DNA of 64,000 nucleotides from Amphiura filiformis (Eukaryota > Echinodermata > Ophiuroidea > Amphilepidida > Amphiuridae). Location: positions 3,038,001 to 3,102,000 of the forward strand of contig NC_092631.1 of NCBI RefSeq assembly GCF_039555335.1. The letters are read 5' to 3'. The notes under the pieces were generated by a model. The model made no database searches and was not told where the DNA came from. It saw nothing but the letters and a program-made list of their open reading frames with translations. This document shows, piece by piece, positions 30,366-42,863 of this stretch (its first letter is position 1; each line of letters starts with the position of its first letter). The position numbers and the translations under genes were made by a program.

Positions 30366-30725
30366 CCATGTCTGTATGTGTGTGTGTGGGGGAGGTCATT
30401 CAACTTATGATGTGTCATGTGTCTGCCTACTGGCATTGCTTAGTATGAGCCTATTTGTATAAAAATGGGTCAAATGAAAAAGGGATAATTGGGTATAAAA
30501 TGTTGAAAGAAGGGTGTCATTTGGTATAACATTTTGAAAAAATGGCATTTTTCCCAAAAATGGAGCAAAATTTTATATCATTTTGTTTCTAAATTTGCTG
30601 AAAAAAAAAAAAGAAAATTGCAAAGTTTTTGATGATAAAATTGTAGAAAGAGAAGGTCATTGGCCATAAGTTACTCACTACATTTGTTTTGTACACAACA
30701 CCACACACCGCTCTCCCTATACACA

Positions 30726-30757
30726 CCCACCCCACCCAACCCCACCCACCCCACCCA
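30726..30757 (-). repeat. (CCCA)n tract, G-quadruplex potential on the minus strand
   Basis: Six or more C-runs of three to four separated by one or two bases. Confidence 0.7.
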
Positions 30758-31024
30758 TTTAACAGATCAAAGACTCAACACAACCAACCGTACACACACC
30801 CCTTCAAAGTTCCATACCCATGAACAGGTAACTCCTGATGGCAAAACCTACTACATGTACATGTCTCGACCACCTGTATCAGACAGCACACAGCAGTCAT
30901 GCACAGTGCTCACACTACATGTAAACACACTTGCACCCAGGGACTAGAGGAGTGTCACTAGGCTGCATGCAGCATACATGTAAATGAATTGCAATGTATT
31001 TCAAATATATATTATAGAAAATAA

Positions 31025-31120
31025 CATCATCATTATCATCATCATCATCGTTTATCATTTTCGTTATCATCATCGTTATCATCATCATCGTCATCATCAT
31101 CGTCATAATAATAATAATAC
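31025..31120. repeat. (ATC)n microsatellite
   Basis: Trinucleotide repeat of ATC/GTC type merging into (ATA)n. Confidence 0.9.
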
Positions 31121-31522
31121 TAACATAAATTCACCTGTAAATATTCTAAACATCTTTTCAAAATTGTCCCACACAAATGTGCACCCTACAGCCATAATAA
31201 AATTTACTGAGCTGAGATGTATGGTCCAGTGTGCATGTTTCTCCCTTTCAAGATTGGATTGGAAAGTTCCATGAAAGAACTTTTAGATATTTTTATGTAG
31301 TCCAAATAAAAATAAAATTTGCATTTAATTATTATTTCATTAATTTGATTCTACTAAATGACAGATAAATCTAAATAATTGGTGGATATGCAGGATATAT
31401 GACAGATCACAGATTTGATAGCCCCAATTAATTTGTAAAATGGCCAAATAAGTAAAGTCAACAAATTTGAGATCTATTTTGACATTTTTAGATAATCATT
31501 TCACATTTTACACGGATTTAAT

Positions 31523-31672
31523 TGGACTGGACTCGGACCGGACTCGGCTTCGAGTCCGAGTCCTTTTGTGTCCAAGTCCGAGCCAAGCTGAGTCTTTTGG
31601 TGTCCGAGTCCGAGCCAAGTCAGAGTCCAACAAAAAGTGGACTCGAGTCCGAGTCCGGACTCGCACAATACA
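31523..31672. repeat. GTCCGAG-word repeat
   Basis: Built from GTCCGAGTCC and GGACTCGG words. Very similar to 29810-29955. Confidence 0.7.
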
Positions 31673-32185
31673 TCTTAAAAAGAATTATCAGTACCGGTAG
31701 TGAGTGGTACTTGTTTACGAAAGCCAATAGCCATAGAATTGCAACATAATCATGATAATTTAAACGATTACCTGTCAAATGAAAGGGAAAGAGTGATTTG
31801 GGAGGTTGTGGTATATGCATTTACATAGCTGTTAAATATATATATATATACATGTCAACAATCATTCAGAACACAAAATATTGTAACAATTAACCCATTT
31901 TACCATACAAAACTGCATAGGCCGTCTTTAAATGCAGTCGAAGACAAATGACTACTTTTAAAATAGGCAGTCGTACCATAGAGTTAAATTGGCAGTTTCA
32001 CTTGCATTAAATTATGCAGTCATGTAGTTTAGCCTGGCCGGGAAAACAAGTAAACTAGAGCAAGTGTGCCCTTTGCAAGGGCACGAGGTAACGATCTGAT
32101 CAAGCAGCAAATGCCAGCAATACTGTGCTGGATAAGATTAATTTTAATTAGACTGTTTCATTAATTGCCATTTTAATACCATATT

Positions 32186-32520
32186 CATTCCAATAAGCGC
32201 CCATGCCCCAATAAGCTATAGTCCTCCAGCTATTTCATCTGTCACTTCAACATTAAAGGGTACCATTAATGTTGAAGTGACAGATAGACAACAATACGAT
32301 GTCGATACAGTGAAATAGCTGGAGGACTACAAGTCCTGTGTAAACTTGTAATACATTTTCTGCATCAGAAAAGCTACTAGAACGTCAAGGACCCTTTTGT
32401 AACATGCGTAAATTCGTCTCTAATAGACGCCCATTACGAAAAAAACCTGGTAAACCCGGTAAAAATAAGCGCCCACCCAAAATGACTTTGTTAAGCGCCC
32501 TGGGCGCTTATTGGAATGAA
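32186..32520. mobile_element. Nested foldback element
   Basis: Outer ends ATTCATTCCAATAAGCGCCC and complement lie at 32186 and 32520. Inside, AGTCCTCCAGCTATTTCA pairs with its complement (32219 against 32330), and TCTGTCACTTCAACATTAA pairs with its complement across a 9-base loop (GGGTACC). Confidence 0.65.
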
Positions 32521-32559
32521 TCTGATGCACGGTACCTTGATCGTGAAAGCTGCCATTTT

Positions 32560-33880
32560 GAAAACTTGATCTTTGACCTCTGTATGGCCTCTTATAATTA
32601 CCTTAAATGAATTTTAAAATATTTAAAACATGTTAAGAATATCATAAGGATCATTGCATTTAAATTTCACCTAAATTGAAGCATTTTGAAAACTTGACAT
32701 TTGACCCCTTTATGACCCCTTAATGACCTTAAATGAATTTAAAAACATCTTTAACATGTTAAGAATGTCATAAGGATCATTGTGTTTAAATTTCAGCTCA
32801 ATTGGAGTATTTTGAAAATCTTGACCTTTGTTACCCCTTAATGACCCTCAAACTTGAACAGATTCAAAATAGGCAGTCATGTGGCATGTATGGAAGACAA
32901 AATAGGCAGTCGAGAGCTGTAATTTGCATACCGGGTACGTCACATGATCACCAACTGCCATTTCAAATATGATGAGGCAGTTACAAGCAGTAGGCCTAAG
33001 TGTAAGAATATTTTGGATGTTTTGGGCACTATTTTAAATATATAATTCAGACATTAATACACTACTAAATACAGATGACTACAATAAGTCAATAACTGTA
33101 TGAATTGGCAAATTTGAGGCTTACAGATATAATGCATGTAGATGGGTAGAAATTTATATGCTAATGATTATTATTTCTTTCAGATTTCCTTTTATAAATT
33201 AAGCGCATATACTGCCAGCCATCCAGCGCATATGATTTTCCACAAGGTCCTATACACACATTTGTTGTCACAGCGTGTATATATGCGGTGGTAACAGATA
33301 TTTTGCAGCAAGCACTTGTACAAGCCTGTACAGTCATTCATGTATGAACTTTATTAGTTTCAGTGGCAACCAGGGGGGGGCAGATTCCCTTCAATTGCCA
33401 AAGGCAAAAATTCCCCCTTTTTTAACCCAAAAAGACCCATTTGCGAAAAAATAGAGGTTTTTTTAATGTCTTCAGTCAATCAAAAAGGTCAAAATTTTGA
33501 AAAAAAAGGTCCACCTTTTCAATATCTGCCAATACACTTTTTTCAAAATCAGCCCCCCCCCCCCAAAAAATTAATCCTGGTTACGGACCTGGTAGAAACC
33601 TAGCTTTCTATAGGGCCTAACTACGGTACCGGTACTGAATAATTTGGATTTGCATTATATGCAGACATGTACATGTATGTATGTAACTATATATCATGGT
33701 GGAAATTAATTAATGTGGTGCAGCAGGATAATTAATGTACTCATGTACTCTGGGCATATATTTATTTTGGCAGGCTAAAAGGGAGTGAGCAATAATTTTT
33801 TTTTGGGGGGGGGGGGTCATCAAAATATGCATGGGTTCATCAAGCCTTTTGGCAAAAAAATTTTAAGAGCCATTATGGAA
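32560..33880. other. Intergenic, repeats with TGACC words, no gene
   Basis: A ~125-bp segment with TTAAGAATATCATAAGGATCA is present two to three times between 32560 and 32830. A GGCAGTC word recurs near 31965, 32025, 32872 and 32906. Homopolymer G and C runs occur at 33370, 33550 and 33806. Confidence 0.45.
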
Positions 33881-34047
33881 ATAATAGCTAATTATCCAAA
33901 AAGTAAGATGGGATCTTGTTGGTGCACATTTTTATTGCTGGTCACAGTTCCACTTTTGTGCTGTACATAGGCAAAATAATGGCAATTCGGCACAAAGTAT
34001 GCACTTTGACCTCTATATTTTAGGGCCTGTTTCAAAATTGTCGTAAT

Positions 34048-35176
34048 CATGTCGGACGGAATTTGATAGCAAATATGGCTGTCATTTTTGTTCCAGAAGT
34101 ACTGGACTGGTTTTATTTTACATGGGTATGGATATCATGGTACATAGCTATCATGCTATGGCAGTATTGTCTGAAAACTCTTTGATGGCTTCGTGTAGGA
34201 CGGGAAAAAGTGACCATGTCGAACGGAATCTATAGAAATGGGGTTCCCAGGCTTTTGACATTCAAATTGATATTCTATCAAAACTTACAACAATATCTTA
34301 TAAAGTCACTGCCAAATAGTCAAAGGAACATTCATAAATTAAATTTCTCATACAATCTTTATTCAACAATCATTGTCATGGAAATGGCATCTCAAAAAAT
34401 GGGCCATGTCGGATGGAATGCATCATGTCGGACGGAATGAAATGTTGACTTTTTTGGAAACTTCTCAAAATTTAATATTTATTACCTGCATTATAAAGAT
34501 AAGGTCATGTATTAATGCTGTGTATACTTTAAAAGTATTGACCTCTATTTATTTAAGATGTAATTATGGAAAAATTGACAAATTCCATCCGACATGCTAG
34601 ATTCGTCCGACATGATAATCAATTGAAAATTGGTCCCCAACTTGCTTAATTTTGAAACTTACTTCTTAGAAATGAAGTTACAATACATTTTATGTAAGAT
34701 TCATATCTATTCTTTCATAAAATAAACTTTTTCTTATGAAAACTACAAGATTTCTTAACTATTTTGACGTTTTTTTCATGGGTATACAAAAACACAAGCA
34801 TGTCGGGCGGATTTTTTGGAAACAAGTATCAAGGGCTCCTTGAGCACTTATCTTTCAATTGTTTTATTTTTTTGTACTTACACAATAAATACACACCTTA
34901 TAATCAAAATAAAAATTAAAGCCATTTGTCATCAACTATCAACAATCAATTTCTTGCAATTTTAAAAATGTAAACACTGAATTTTCCGTCCGACATGCAT
35001 GAATTTTCTTTTCTAAGAAGTGTTTCCTTTAAAACTACTCAAAATTTTATTTATTTATTCCTGTGAAGTATCCATGAATTTAATGTAGAAAATGAATCAA
35101 TAGTTGTTTTAGTCAATTACCTTTAAAAAAATGGACAAATTAAGGGCTACATGAAAACCAGTATGTCGGACGGAAT
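34048..35176. repeat. Nine copies of CATGTCGGACGGAAT on both strands, ~186-bp spacing
   Basis: Plus-strand copies start at 34048, 34215, 34405, 34424, 34799 and 35162. Minus-strand copies are at 34582-34596, 34601-34614 and 34984-34997. The sequence between them is AT-rich and not obviously repeated. Cluster spacing is 167-217 bp. Confidence 0.8.
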
Positions 35177-35249
35177 TGTTTACAAGGGCACATTTTGCAT
35201 TGCCCCATGCAGGATAATGGCATATTTCACACTTAAAAATGACCAGTTT

Positions 35250-36640
35250 CATCACATGTACTTTCCTGCAGTCTGATTGAACAAAAGTAGAATGTTCTGT
35301 ACACAATATGCAAATTAGCCTAGGATAAGGCTAATGAAGTGAAATGATTAGTTTCCAATCACATTTTTTCAGTGAAATATGAGGTCATGATTTAATTATT
35401 CATTATTTTGGAAAATTTCATTATTGTCAAAACTTTTGTTTATATGGCTATTACCTATATTGTTGATGAAAGACCATCTCAAAACAGGTATTAATGCTAA
35501 GATCATCATTACAGACATTTTGCAACAGATTCAAAAAAATATCTGAATTTGATTTTTTTTTAAATGGTCACTGAAGTTGTTACCCTCAATAAAGAAAGAA
35601 TAAACTAACTAAAGTGTTCACTTGAAACATGACGAGGTAATCCTTAAATTCCATTATTTACTACATCCTCTACCCCTACAGCTAAGGAAAACTGCTGATT
35701 ATGATCAGCAGGGGATGTCAGACATTTTGAGAGTTTCAATTTTGATTATTGCCATCTCAATTTGCAGATAATTGACTTTTTTATGAAAATAAGTTTCGGT
35801 CAAACTGAAAAGGCAATGTGGGCGGGTGACGGGAAACTAAGAATCAACTTTCATTAGCCTAATCTGTGCAGAACAAGGTGTAGCATATATGTGCAGACTG
35901 CAAATACATGCTTTGCACAGGGCACTGTGGGATGAGCACAGTCTTTCTGGCTTCTTTTACATTATTTTGTGTAATTGTAAATAGACCAGTATCAGGCAAA
36001 ATGAGCTTCTGATCGATGTACATGTAGAGCGAAAACTATGTTAACAAACAAAAACATGTCATACCTGAGACCATAATACCCACCTCGAGTCTCAGTGCCA
36101 TACAGAGTGCCTATTTTGGCTATGAGTCATTTAGTCTATAGTGGCATTTATTTCTTTAACATTTACCTTTATAAACTGCACTTTAAATATATGTCTAAGT
36201 TTTCTTCTCTGTGTACACTGTACACTGGGGTGAGTGTGTACACATGTATAATACAAATTTTGAAGCGCTAACTTGTTAGCTAAAAAATCCAAATTTCAAT
36301 GTACATGTACTTGAGGCCCTTGAGGCCCTACATCAGGGCCCTTATAGTTATCATGAAAAGTGTTCAATTTGGGATTTAAAATTACAGACTAGTCTATTTT
36401 CAATTACACAAAATAATGTAAAAAAGTCAGTAATTGGAATTAAAATATATATATGAGCTCACCTTCAAAGTGAACACACACATGTGTAAGCAGACATGTG
36501 TGAGCAGATTAGAAGCCAGAAAAACTGTGCTACATGTACACCTTGTTCTGCACAAATGACAGATTATCCTAGGCTAATTTGCATTGTACAGAACATCCTA
36601 CTTTTGTCCAATCAGACTGCAGGAAAGTACATGATCCCAC
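35250..36640. mobile_element. Foldback element interrupted by the Harbinger-like MITE
   Basis: The left arm (CATGTACTTTCCTGCAGTCT at 35257, ACAAGGTGTAGCAT at 35873, CATTATTTTGTGTAATTG at 35961) is complementary to the right arm (36405-36640). The centre is near 36200. The segment at 36680-36830 is instead a direct repeat of 33885-34020. Confidence 0.55.
35329..35859. mobile_element. PIF/Harbinger-like MITE with TAA target duplication
   Basis: 531 bp with ends GGCTAATGAAGTG and TTTCATTAGCC, flanked by TAA (35326-35328, 35860-35862). Same family as 6712-7224. The inverted arm at 36555-36585 preserves the uninterrupted target, so this is an insertion into the larger foldback element. Confidence 0.7.
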
Positions 36641-37746
36641 TTTTTTTTACTTGCAATCAGTTATACATAAGCCCCTTTAGCCAATCATCCAAAATATAAG
36701 ATGGAATCATGTTGGTGCACATTTTTATTATGGGTCAAAGTTCCACTTTTATGCTGCACATAGGCAAATATGCATCACTTTAGCACAAAGCTTGACCTTT
36801 GACCTCTTTTATATTAGTGCCCACTTGATCCCAAATACCTGTTACTTTTTTGTCTACCAGTTGCCAAAGAAGCTAGACAATGAAAAATAAAATTGGGATC
36901 TTGTTGGCGCATCTTTTTTTGATGCAGTAAAAAGCCCACATTGTGCTACGCGTCATTAATGAGGGGAAAAGAGGGCAATTATTGACCTCTACAATGATGC
37001 TAAGTCCATTTTCAAAAAATCAGAAAAAATATGAAGATCAAGAGATCCCAAGCTAATTTTTCAGTACTTGCAAAGAATTACCTCTTTGATGAAATGCTAT
37101 TCGGAGAGTCAGATGACGTTGGCGTGCAATAATACAGGCATGTAAAAATGTGCCAAACTATGTGCGCCATCAAAATCCCAAAAACTTTTGCTGAAAAATG
37201 AAACTTACCATTGAGGTCTTTAATTTCAAACTTGTTGGGACTTGGGATCTTGATGGCGCATCCCGTTATGATGCTTTGAAGTTTGCCCGAGGCGCTTTTC
37301 ATCAAATCATTGGATTTTTCTTGGTTTTTGTAATGTGCAAAATGCAGGTTGGGATAATGATGGCGCACAATGTTATGCACCTCCAAAGTTTACCATTTGC
37401 AAGTAAGGCTCAGAGAGGCTGAAATTTCAAGAATTTTTTTAAGGTGAACGAGGGCGCTGCGTACGCTCATATTGTACATGTGTGTTGTTGGTGTTAATAT
37501 GTACCAAAATTATTTTTTAGAGAAATTTTTTTTTTTGTATCACAACCCCCCTGATTTGGGTACATAAGGGAGACTGGCTCTTAATAGTATTTCAGCATTT
37601 TGGGTAAAGACTAACAAAATTAAAATTTTACGGAAATCGTAAGTAGTCGACTGCATATTTAGAGCCTCATATGTAATCAACTGCATTTAGAACCATAGTC
37701 AACTGCCTATTTAAGGCTTACGGTATAATAATAGTAGTCGACTGCC

Positions 37747-38258
37747 ATTAGGCCAAAAAAAATAGTTTGTTTGTCCTCCACAGCTTTGAATGAGGACGTG
37801 CGGGCGGGCAGATTTTTTTTTTTGAGTTTTAAATTTTTTTTTTGATTTGGCGTATTCCTGGACCTAGCTAGAGCTATTAATGCTACAATCATTCATGTTG
37901 ACTTAAAAAAAGTTTTAAAAAAACAACATTTTGTTTCTTTAATATGCAGTTAAAGTTATAATTTATGTTCATGTCATAGTCTTTTAATGATTTTAAATCC
38001 AATGTATTTTGAAGTCACTAAAAATAATAGACTATGACATGAACACAAGTTATAACTTTGCATAATGAAGACCCAAAATGTTTTTGGGGCTTTTTTATTC
38101 AACCATCTTAGCATTTAGCTCTAGCTAGGTCCAGAGGTACTCAAATCTGAAAAAAAATTGAATTTTACTTATTTTATATAAAAAAAAATTGGTCAGGCCT
38201 TAATCTGAGGAGGCGGGCGGTCGAGGACAAACAAACAACTTTTTTTTGCCTTGTAAAG
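37747..38258. mobile_element. ~510-bp foldback element
   Basis: Paired landmarks are TTTGTTTGTCCTC against GAGGACAAACAAAC, GGACCTAGCTAGAGCT against AGCTCTAGCTAGGTCC, and ACATGAACATAAATTATAAC-type arms around 37955-38055. Confidence 0.6.
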
Positions 38259-38504
38259 GCGTGTGCATCAACCAAAGCAAGGGAGTGCAGGGAGATTCTT
38301 CCTGGTTGAAGGTACTAGTATACAGGGATGTGCCACGGTTTGGGGGTACCTTTTCAGCGAATTTGGTATATCAATGAGTGGAGACCAACTGACCAATGCG
38401 CCCAGTTGGGTGCATATGGTCAAAAGTGCCCCTAAAATGATCCAATTAGGACAAATTTTGATGCTTTTGGGGTGTTTGTTGTGGAAAATTGGTATACTGA
38501 TCAC

Positions 38505-38920
38505 TAAATGATCTTGCACCAGAATATATCAAATGTCTCCTCCAACCATATAACCCTCCTCGTATGCTCCGTTCCAGTGACAATCGCTTCTCTGCGAACC
38601 CGTTCAAAACATTCATGGGGGGGACAGGGCTTTTCAATTGCTTCACCATGTCTCTGGAATACTCTGCCAACCCACATTAAACTAAGTACATCTTTAGCAC
38701 AGTTTAAAAGTTCTTTAAAAACTCATTTAATGAAAGAAGCATTTTACTGATGTGCATCACCATATTTTGTTCACCTATTGATTGTTGTTCATGTGTAGAT
38801 TAAGTTGTAATGTAAATTAATTTTTATTATGTAGTTTATGTTAATCTCTGTATCGCGCCTTAGCGCCATTGATTTGGTGGAGATGTGCGCATTAGAAATT
38901 CACATTATTATTATTATTTA
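38505..38920 (+). pseudogene. LINE reverse-transcriptase C-terminal fragment and 3' tail
   Basis: One frame reads PEYIKCLLQPYNPPRMLRSS; after a frameshift another reads SIASPCLWNTLPTHIKLSTS then FKSSLKTHLM. This is the characteristic C-terminus of CR1/Jockey-type ORF2 proteins (pattern RSFSVAAPRLWNSLP and KTHLF). It is 5'-truncated and frameshifted. The 3' tail contains TCTGTATCGCGCCTTAGCGCC and ends in (ATT)n near 38915. Confidence 0.75.
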
Positions 38921-39177
38921 ATACTGGTGGGTGGCAAAAACAGCTATAAAAAGTACATTTTTCAAAGACCCCCCCTCCCAGTGGGAGTGCTGTACCTCTC
39001 TAGAAGCTAAATAGCCAAATTTGTTCAAAGACATTTTGTATTTGGTATTATATAACTCATACAAAGTTTCTTGTCATTTGATTGGCCAACTACTAATGAA
39101 ATTTCTGCTATTTTTAATGGCCAGCTCTTGCACTCCGCATCTGTGTAATAATCATTTTTCCATTGCACGGACGCGGA

Positions 39178-39191
39178 GTTACCATAGCAAC
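39178..39191. promoter_or_regulatory. X-box, predicted RFX-binding site
   Basis: GTTACCATAGCAAC matches the RFX palindrome GTNRCC-N(0-3)-RGYAAC without a mismatch. RFX sites of this form usually lie within about 150 bp of ciliary gene starts. A good donor (ATTATG then GTAAGT) occurs at about 39609 on the plus strand, but no coding first exon can be shown. Confidence 0.45.
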
Positions 39192-40739
39192 GCTGTCAGA
39201 CGTTCGAGGGTATAGTGTGAAGTTTCCACTTTGACCGGCTAATTATAGGTGCGGTGCGGGTGTTGTTTCTAAAATAAATATCGCATTTAGATATCTTTTG
39301 ATTTATTTTGTGTTCCTGGTGATTTATAAAATTAAGTGGAAGCAAGAACTTAAGATAATGAGTTAAAACAAATTTTGAATGTTTTTATTCGTTCAATGGA
39401 AAAATATTTGCATTCTGTGAAATGTGAACTGTTTTATTCAACTCGGTAAAAGCCTTGTTGAATGGAACATTCCATATTTCACTTCATGAAGATATTCATA
39501 CATTTGAACTTGTAAACATTCAATGCTTGTATACTAATCATTTATCATGTTTATAGTTCTTTAGGCTAGGCCTCTTACATAGGATTCTTACATATTATCA
39601 TGATTATGGTAAGTGCAGCAGGGAGTTCAGCCCATTTTCAGAAACCTAAAAAACATGTTTGTTTTTGTAAAATGTTGCCACATTTAAGATCTTATTTTTG
39701 AATTTTCACAACTAGGTTTCAGTGATGTCAACTTGAAGTGAACTGTACAGTTACCACTTGCAGGAGATGTTCATTGTGGCTTCAAATCATGGTGTATAGA
39801 GAACTCAACTTAACTGTGAACCTGACTGAAACATCAAAAATCTGGTATGTACAATGAGTTTATAGTAATCTTTTTTATTGGCTAATAAAAAAGGATTAGG
39901 CCACAAAGGTCTAATGTAAATGAATGTATACCTCACTTTAAATGGTCTATTGATGGTCCAGAATACTTAGTCATTGATCCCTGTCTAGGTTTTCACAAGT
40001 TGCACTTGTCTAGGTTTTCACAAGTTGCGTTCGTGCAGTGAGATTAAAATCCGTGCAGTGAGAATTCAAAATCCGTGCTTAAAATATATATCGCCATTAA
40101 GATTCAACACTGTGTTTTGGGCCAAAATATTACTTGCTAACTTTTGCACGCTAAAATAGTCTGAAATTGAACATTTTTAGTAAGCTTGCGCTTAGCGAAA
40201 AATTTCCCAGTAGCATCGGCACAAATTATGCTCGTCCTCGTTAATGCTTCAACATCATTATGTTCGGTTTGAGGCCAGAATCATGACAATTGTCCAAACT
40301 TTTAAACCCATTTTAAAGAGCACACCGCTAAATAAACACGTCATTCGTGTAACCCTAGTGATTAAAAATACAAAAACTGTTTTGAGGTATTTTGGGCTGC
40401 TCTTTGGACTAAATAACCAAAGAGGGAGTGGCGTGTTATTGCTTAAATAAAAGTGTAAAGCCTATGCATGAATTTGAATCGCCATTGCCAAAGTCGCATT
40501 TGTACAATTGTCGAGAAAATCGGTCCATGAATTAAAAAGTGGGCAGAAACAGGTTTCCAGCCTCGAGTTCAAGCCAAAAACAGTGAGGGTGTTGGTTACG
40601 GGCTTGTACCGGAAAAGCGATAATGTAAAACATTCATCGATTTGTAATTGACTTAAGCGGGGGACTTCCCCTAAACATTCTAATAAAAGAAAAATTAAAG
40701 CAATATTTGCCCTGTGAATCTTCCCTTCTAGTCCGAAAA

Positions 40740-40768
40740 ATACTGTGTTTTGGACCAAAACACAGTAT
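40740..40768. repeat. 29-bp palindrome
   Basis: ATACTGTGTTTTGG pairs with CCAAAACACAGTAT around a 1-base centre. A partial copy (ACTGTGTTTTGGGCC) is at about 40110. Confidence 0.75.
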
Positions 40769-41139
40769 TCGCAAGCATTGGCCCCACAATGCCAAACTTC
40801 ACACCTTCAATGGGGGCTAAAATCAAACCGGCACAAAATATGCTTGCATCTCTAAATTCTAATACTTCCGCCACCACTGCTTAGCGTGCAGTGACTTTTT
40901 CGCCTAAAATAGCCCCTGTTGCAGCTACCTACTTGCAGCTGAATTGTACTTAGCTCTGTATAAATATGCACAAATCAAATGTGCGAAATTCAACATACAG
41001 TAGTCATATTATTTCAACTTTACTGGATAATAAATTGAGTATCATAAAAGCATTCAAATTTCATAGAATCATTCTTTTTCTAACTTAGCAATTTGGGGCC
41101 TGGAGATAGAAAGTTAGGGCCCTGCGATAGTAACTTAGT

Positions 41140-41310
41140 AACTTGGGCCTGACTTAGTAATTTGGGTCACTGACTTAGTAACTCAAGGCCCCAACTTAGT
41201 AACACAGGGCCCCAACTTAGTAACTCAGGGCCCCTAGTTACTAAGTCGGGCCCTGAGTTACTAAGTCTGGGCCCAAACTACTAATTGAGGCCAAAACTAC
41301 TGAATCAGGC
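41140..41310. repeat. AACTTAGTAACTCAGGGCCC tandem and inverted repeat
   Basis: Several ~20-bp units read forward up to about 41228, then the same word inverted (TTACTAAGTCGGGCCCTGAG) up to 41310, giving a hairpin-capable array. Confidence 0.7.
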
Positions 41311-41432
41311 CCAAGATATGTTTTCCTTGCCATGACACTTTGTGGGCTCAGTAGGTTGTTCAATTTAATTATTGGTGCGAAACATGTATTAAATTTAAAC
41401 ATTTTTAATTGATATTTTGGTTTATTTTACAG

Positions 41433-41618
41433 ATAATATTTGTACTGGAACTGGAAGGAACCACCTGCAGCAACACAGCAGCAAGCTAAAGCAAGAGAAA
41501 GATCGAGATGATGATAGTGATGATATGTGTAAACTTCCAGGATCTGTGGTGCAAATCAAATTTAAATTTCAGGGAAAAACAATTGACAGAAAAAGACAAC
41601 TTGTCAACAACATTGCAG
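41433..41618 (+). CDS. Exon-like segment of an unrecognised gene
   Basis: 186 nt between a good acceptor (TTTATTTTACAG) and a plausible donor (GCAG then GTAGGG). The frame is open with symmetric phase 1-1. It encodes 61 full residues, with an acidic-basic stretch (KLKQEKDRDDDSDD) followed by LPGSVVQIKFKFQGKTIDRK and RQLVNNIA. The charged, low-stop composition and balanced splice sites look like a real internal exon, unlike neighbouring frames. I do not recognise the family, and no partner exon is identified. It could be part of the unit starting near the X-box at 39178 (inference). Confidence 0.45.
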
Positions 41619-41795
41619 GTAGGGCCTACATGTAGGCCTACCTATCAATTAGGCACTAGTAGACATCACCTGATGAATTTGACCGACAGGGTTCTTCAAA
41701 ACATTTTGTGCAAGGATGTGCCACTGCCACACAGACTAATGGATGCTGACATTTAAAAAAAACACCAAAATTTGCATAAATTAGGTGCTTTTAAA

Positions 41796-42296
41796 ATTTG
41801 CAATATAATACACATTTTATGGCAAATGATTAAAAATTGATATACAACAGTCCTCGAAGTAAACTTTCTAAATCTAATGATATGTACTTAAAGTGTATGT
41901 AGCTGGGATGAAAAGCCGACGATCCATTGAAAATTTTGACCGTTCGTAAATTTGTATTGAAGATATGGATTTTTTCCCCCAAAACACAAAAAAAAGGTCT
42001 TTTGGGGAAACAAAATGTATACCTTCAATATGAAAGGTCAATATTTTCAACTGATCGTCAGCTTTTCATCCCAACTACATACACTTCAAGTGCATATCAT
42101 TAGATTTAGAAAGTTTACTGAGGAGTGACTGTTAAATATCAGAAATTTAGAAAATATCAAATTTTAATGATTTGTCATAAAATTTGTATTATATCACAAT
42201 TTAAAAAATCAGAATTCTTTGATATCAGAAGGACATTCCTCATATCCAGAATGCAATTCGATTTGTCTGATGTACTCTCAGCTCCCACAAATAATC
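41796..42296. mobile_element. Partial copy of the TTAA palindromic MITE family
   Basis: Shares AAGTGTATGTAGCTGGGATG, AAAAGCCGACGATC and ATTTTTTCCCC with the complete copies at 42864 and 47570, with the inverted half following at about 42000-42296. The terminal ~80 bp on both sides is missing. Confidence 0.7.
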
Positions 42297-42863
42297 CTGT
42301 GAAAACATTAATATCCCATTCCTTAAACAGGGAGTTTTCTTCCATTATTCACTCCCAAAGGGAGGGAATAATTTTACCTCTTTGGGGGCTGGGGAATTTT
42401 GTGTTATTGATTTTAAAAAGAGAGGAAAAAATCAACAGGATTCAAAGAAGATTAAAATAAAATGAACTAATTTGGATAGTCACTGGCTGGCAGTAACTGC
42501 TCTACAAGGTACCTGAATCAAGTGTCATTTAGGGAAGAATTACAATGGGTTCATAGCATTATACATGTAGCAGAGTGGTCTCTTGGCTTTTACCCATCCC
42601 CATCCCCAAAATAATTATTTTGAGGGAAACCAGGGATGCTTTTGCATAAAAATGGAATGAGTAATTCTTCCCTGCCTGGGCAATATAGTGACTTGTGGTC
42701 ATACTATAGGAAAGGTAATAATGCACACAAAGATTAAAGGGAGCTGATTCCTGCTTCGCATATTTCATACAAAATCTATTTTCTTTTCAGTTTGGACACC
42801 TAACTTTCTAGGGAATCATTTGGGATTCTAAGTGAAGATAGAACTGCCAATTAGCTAACTTAA

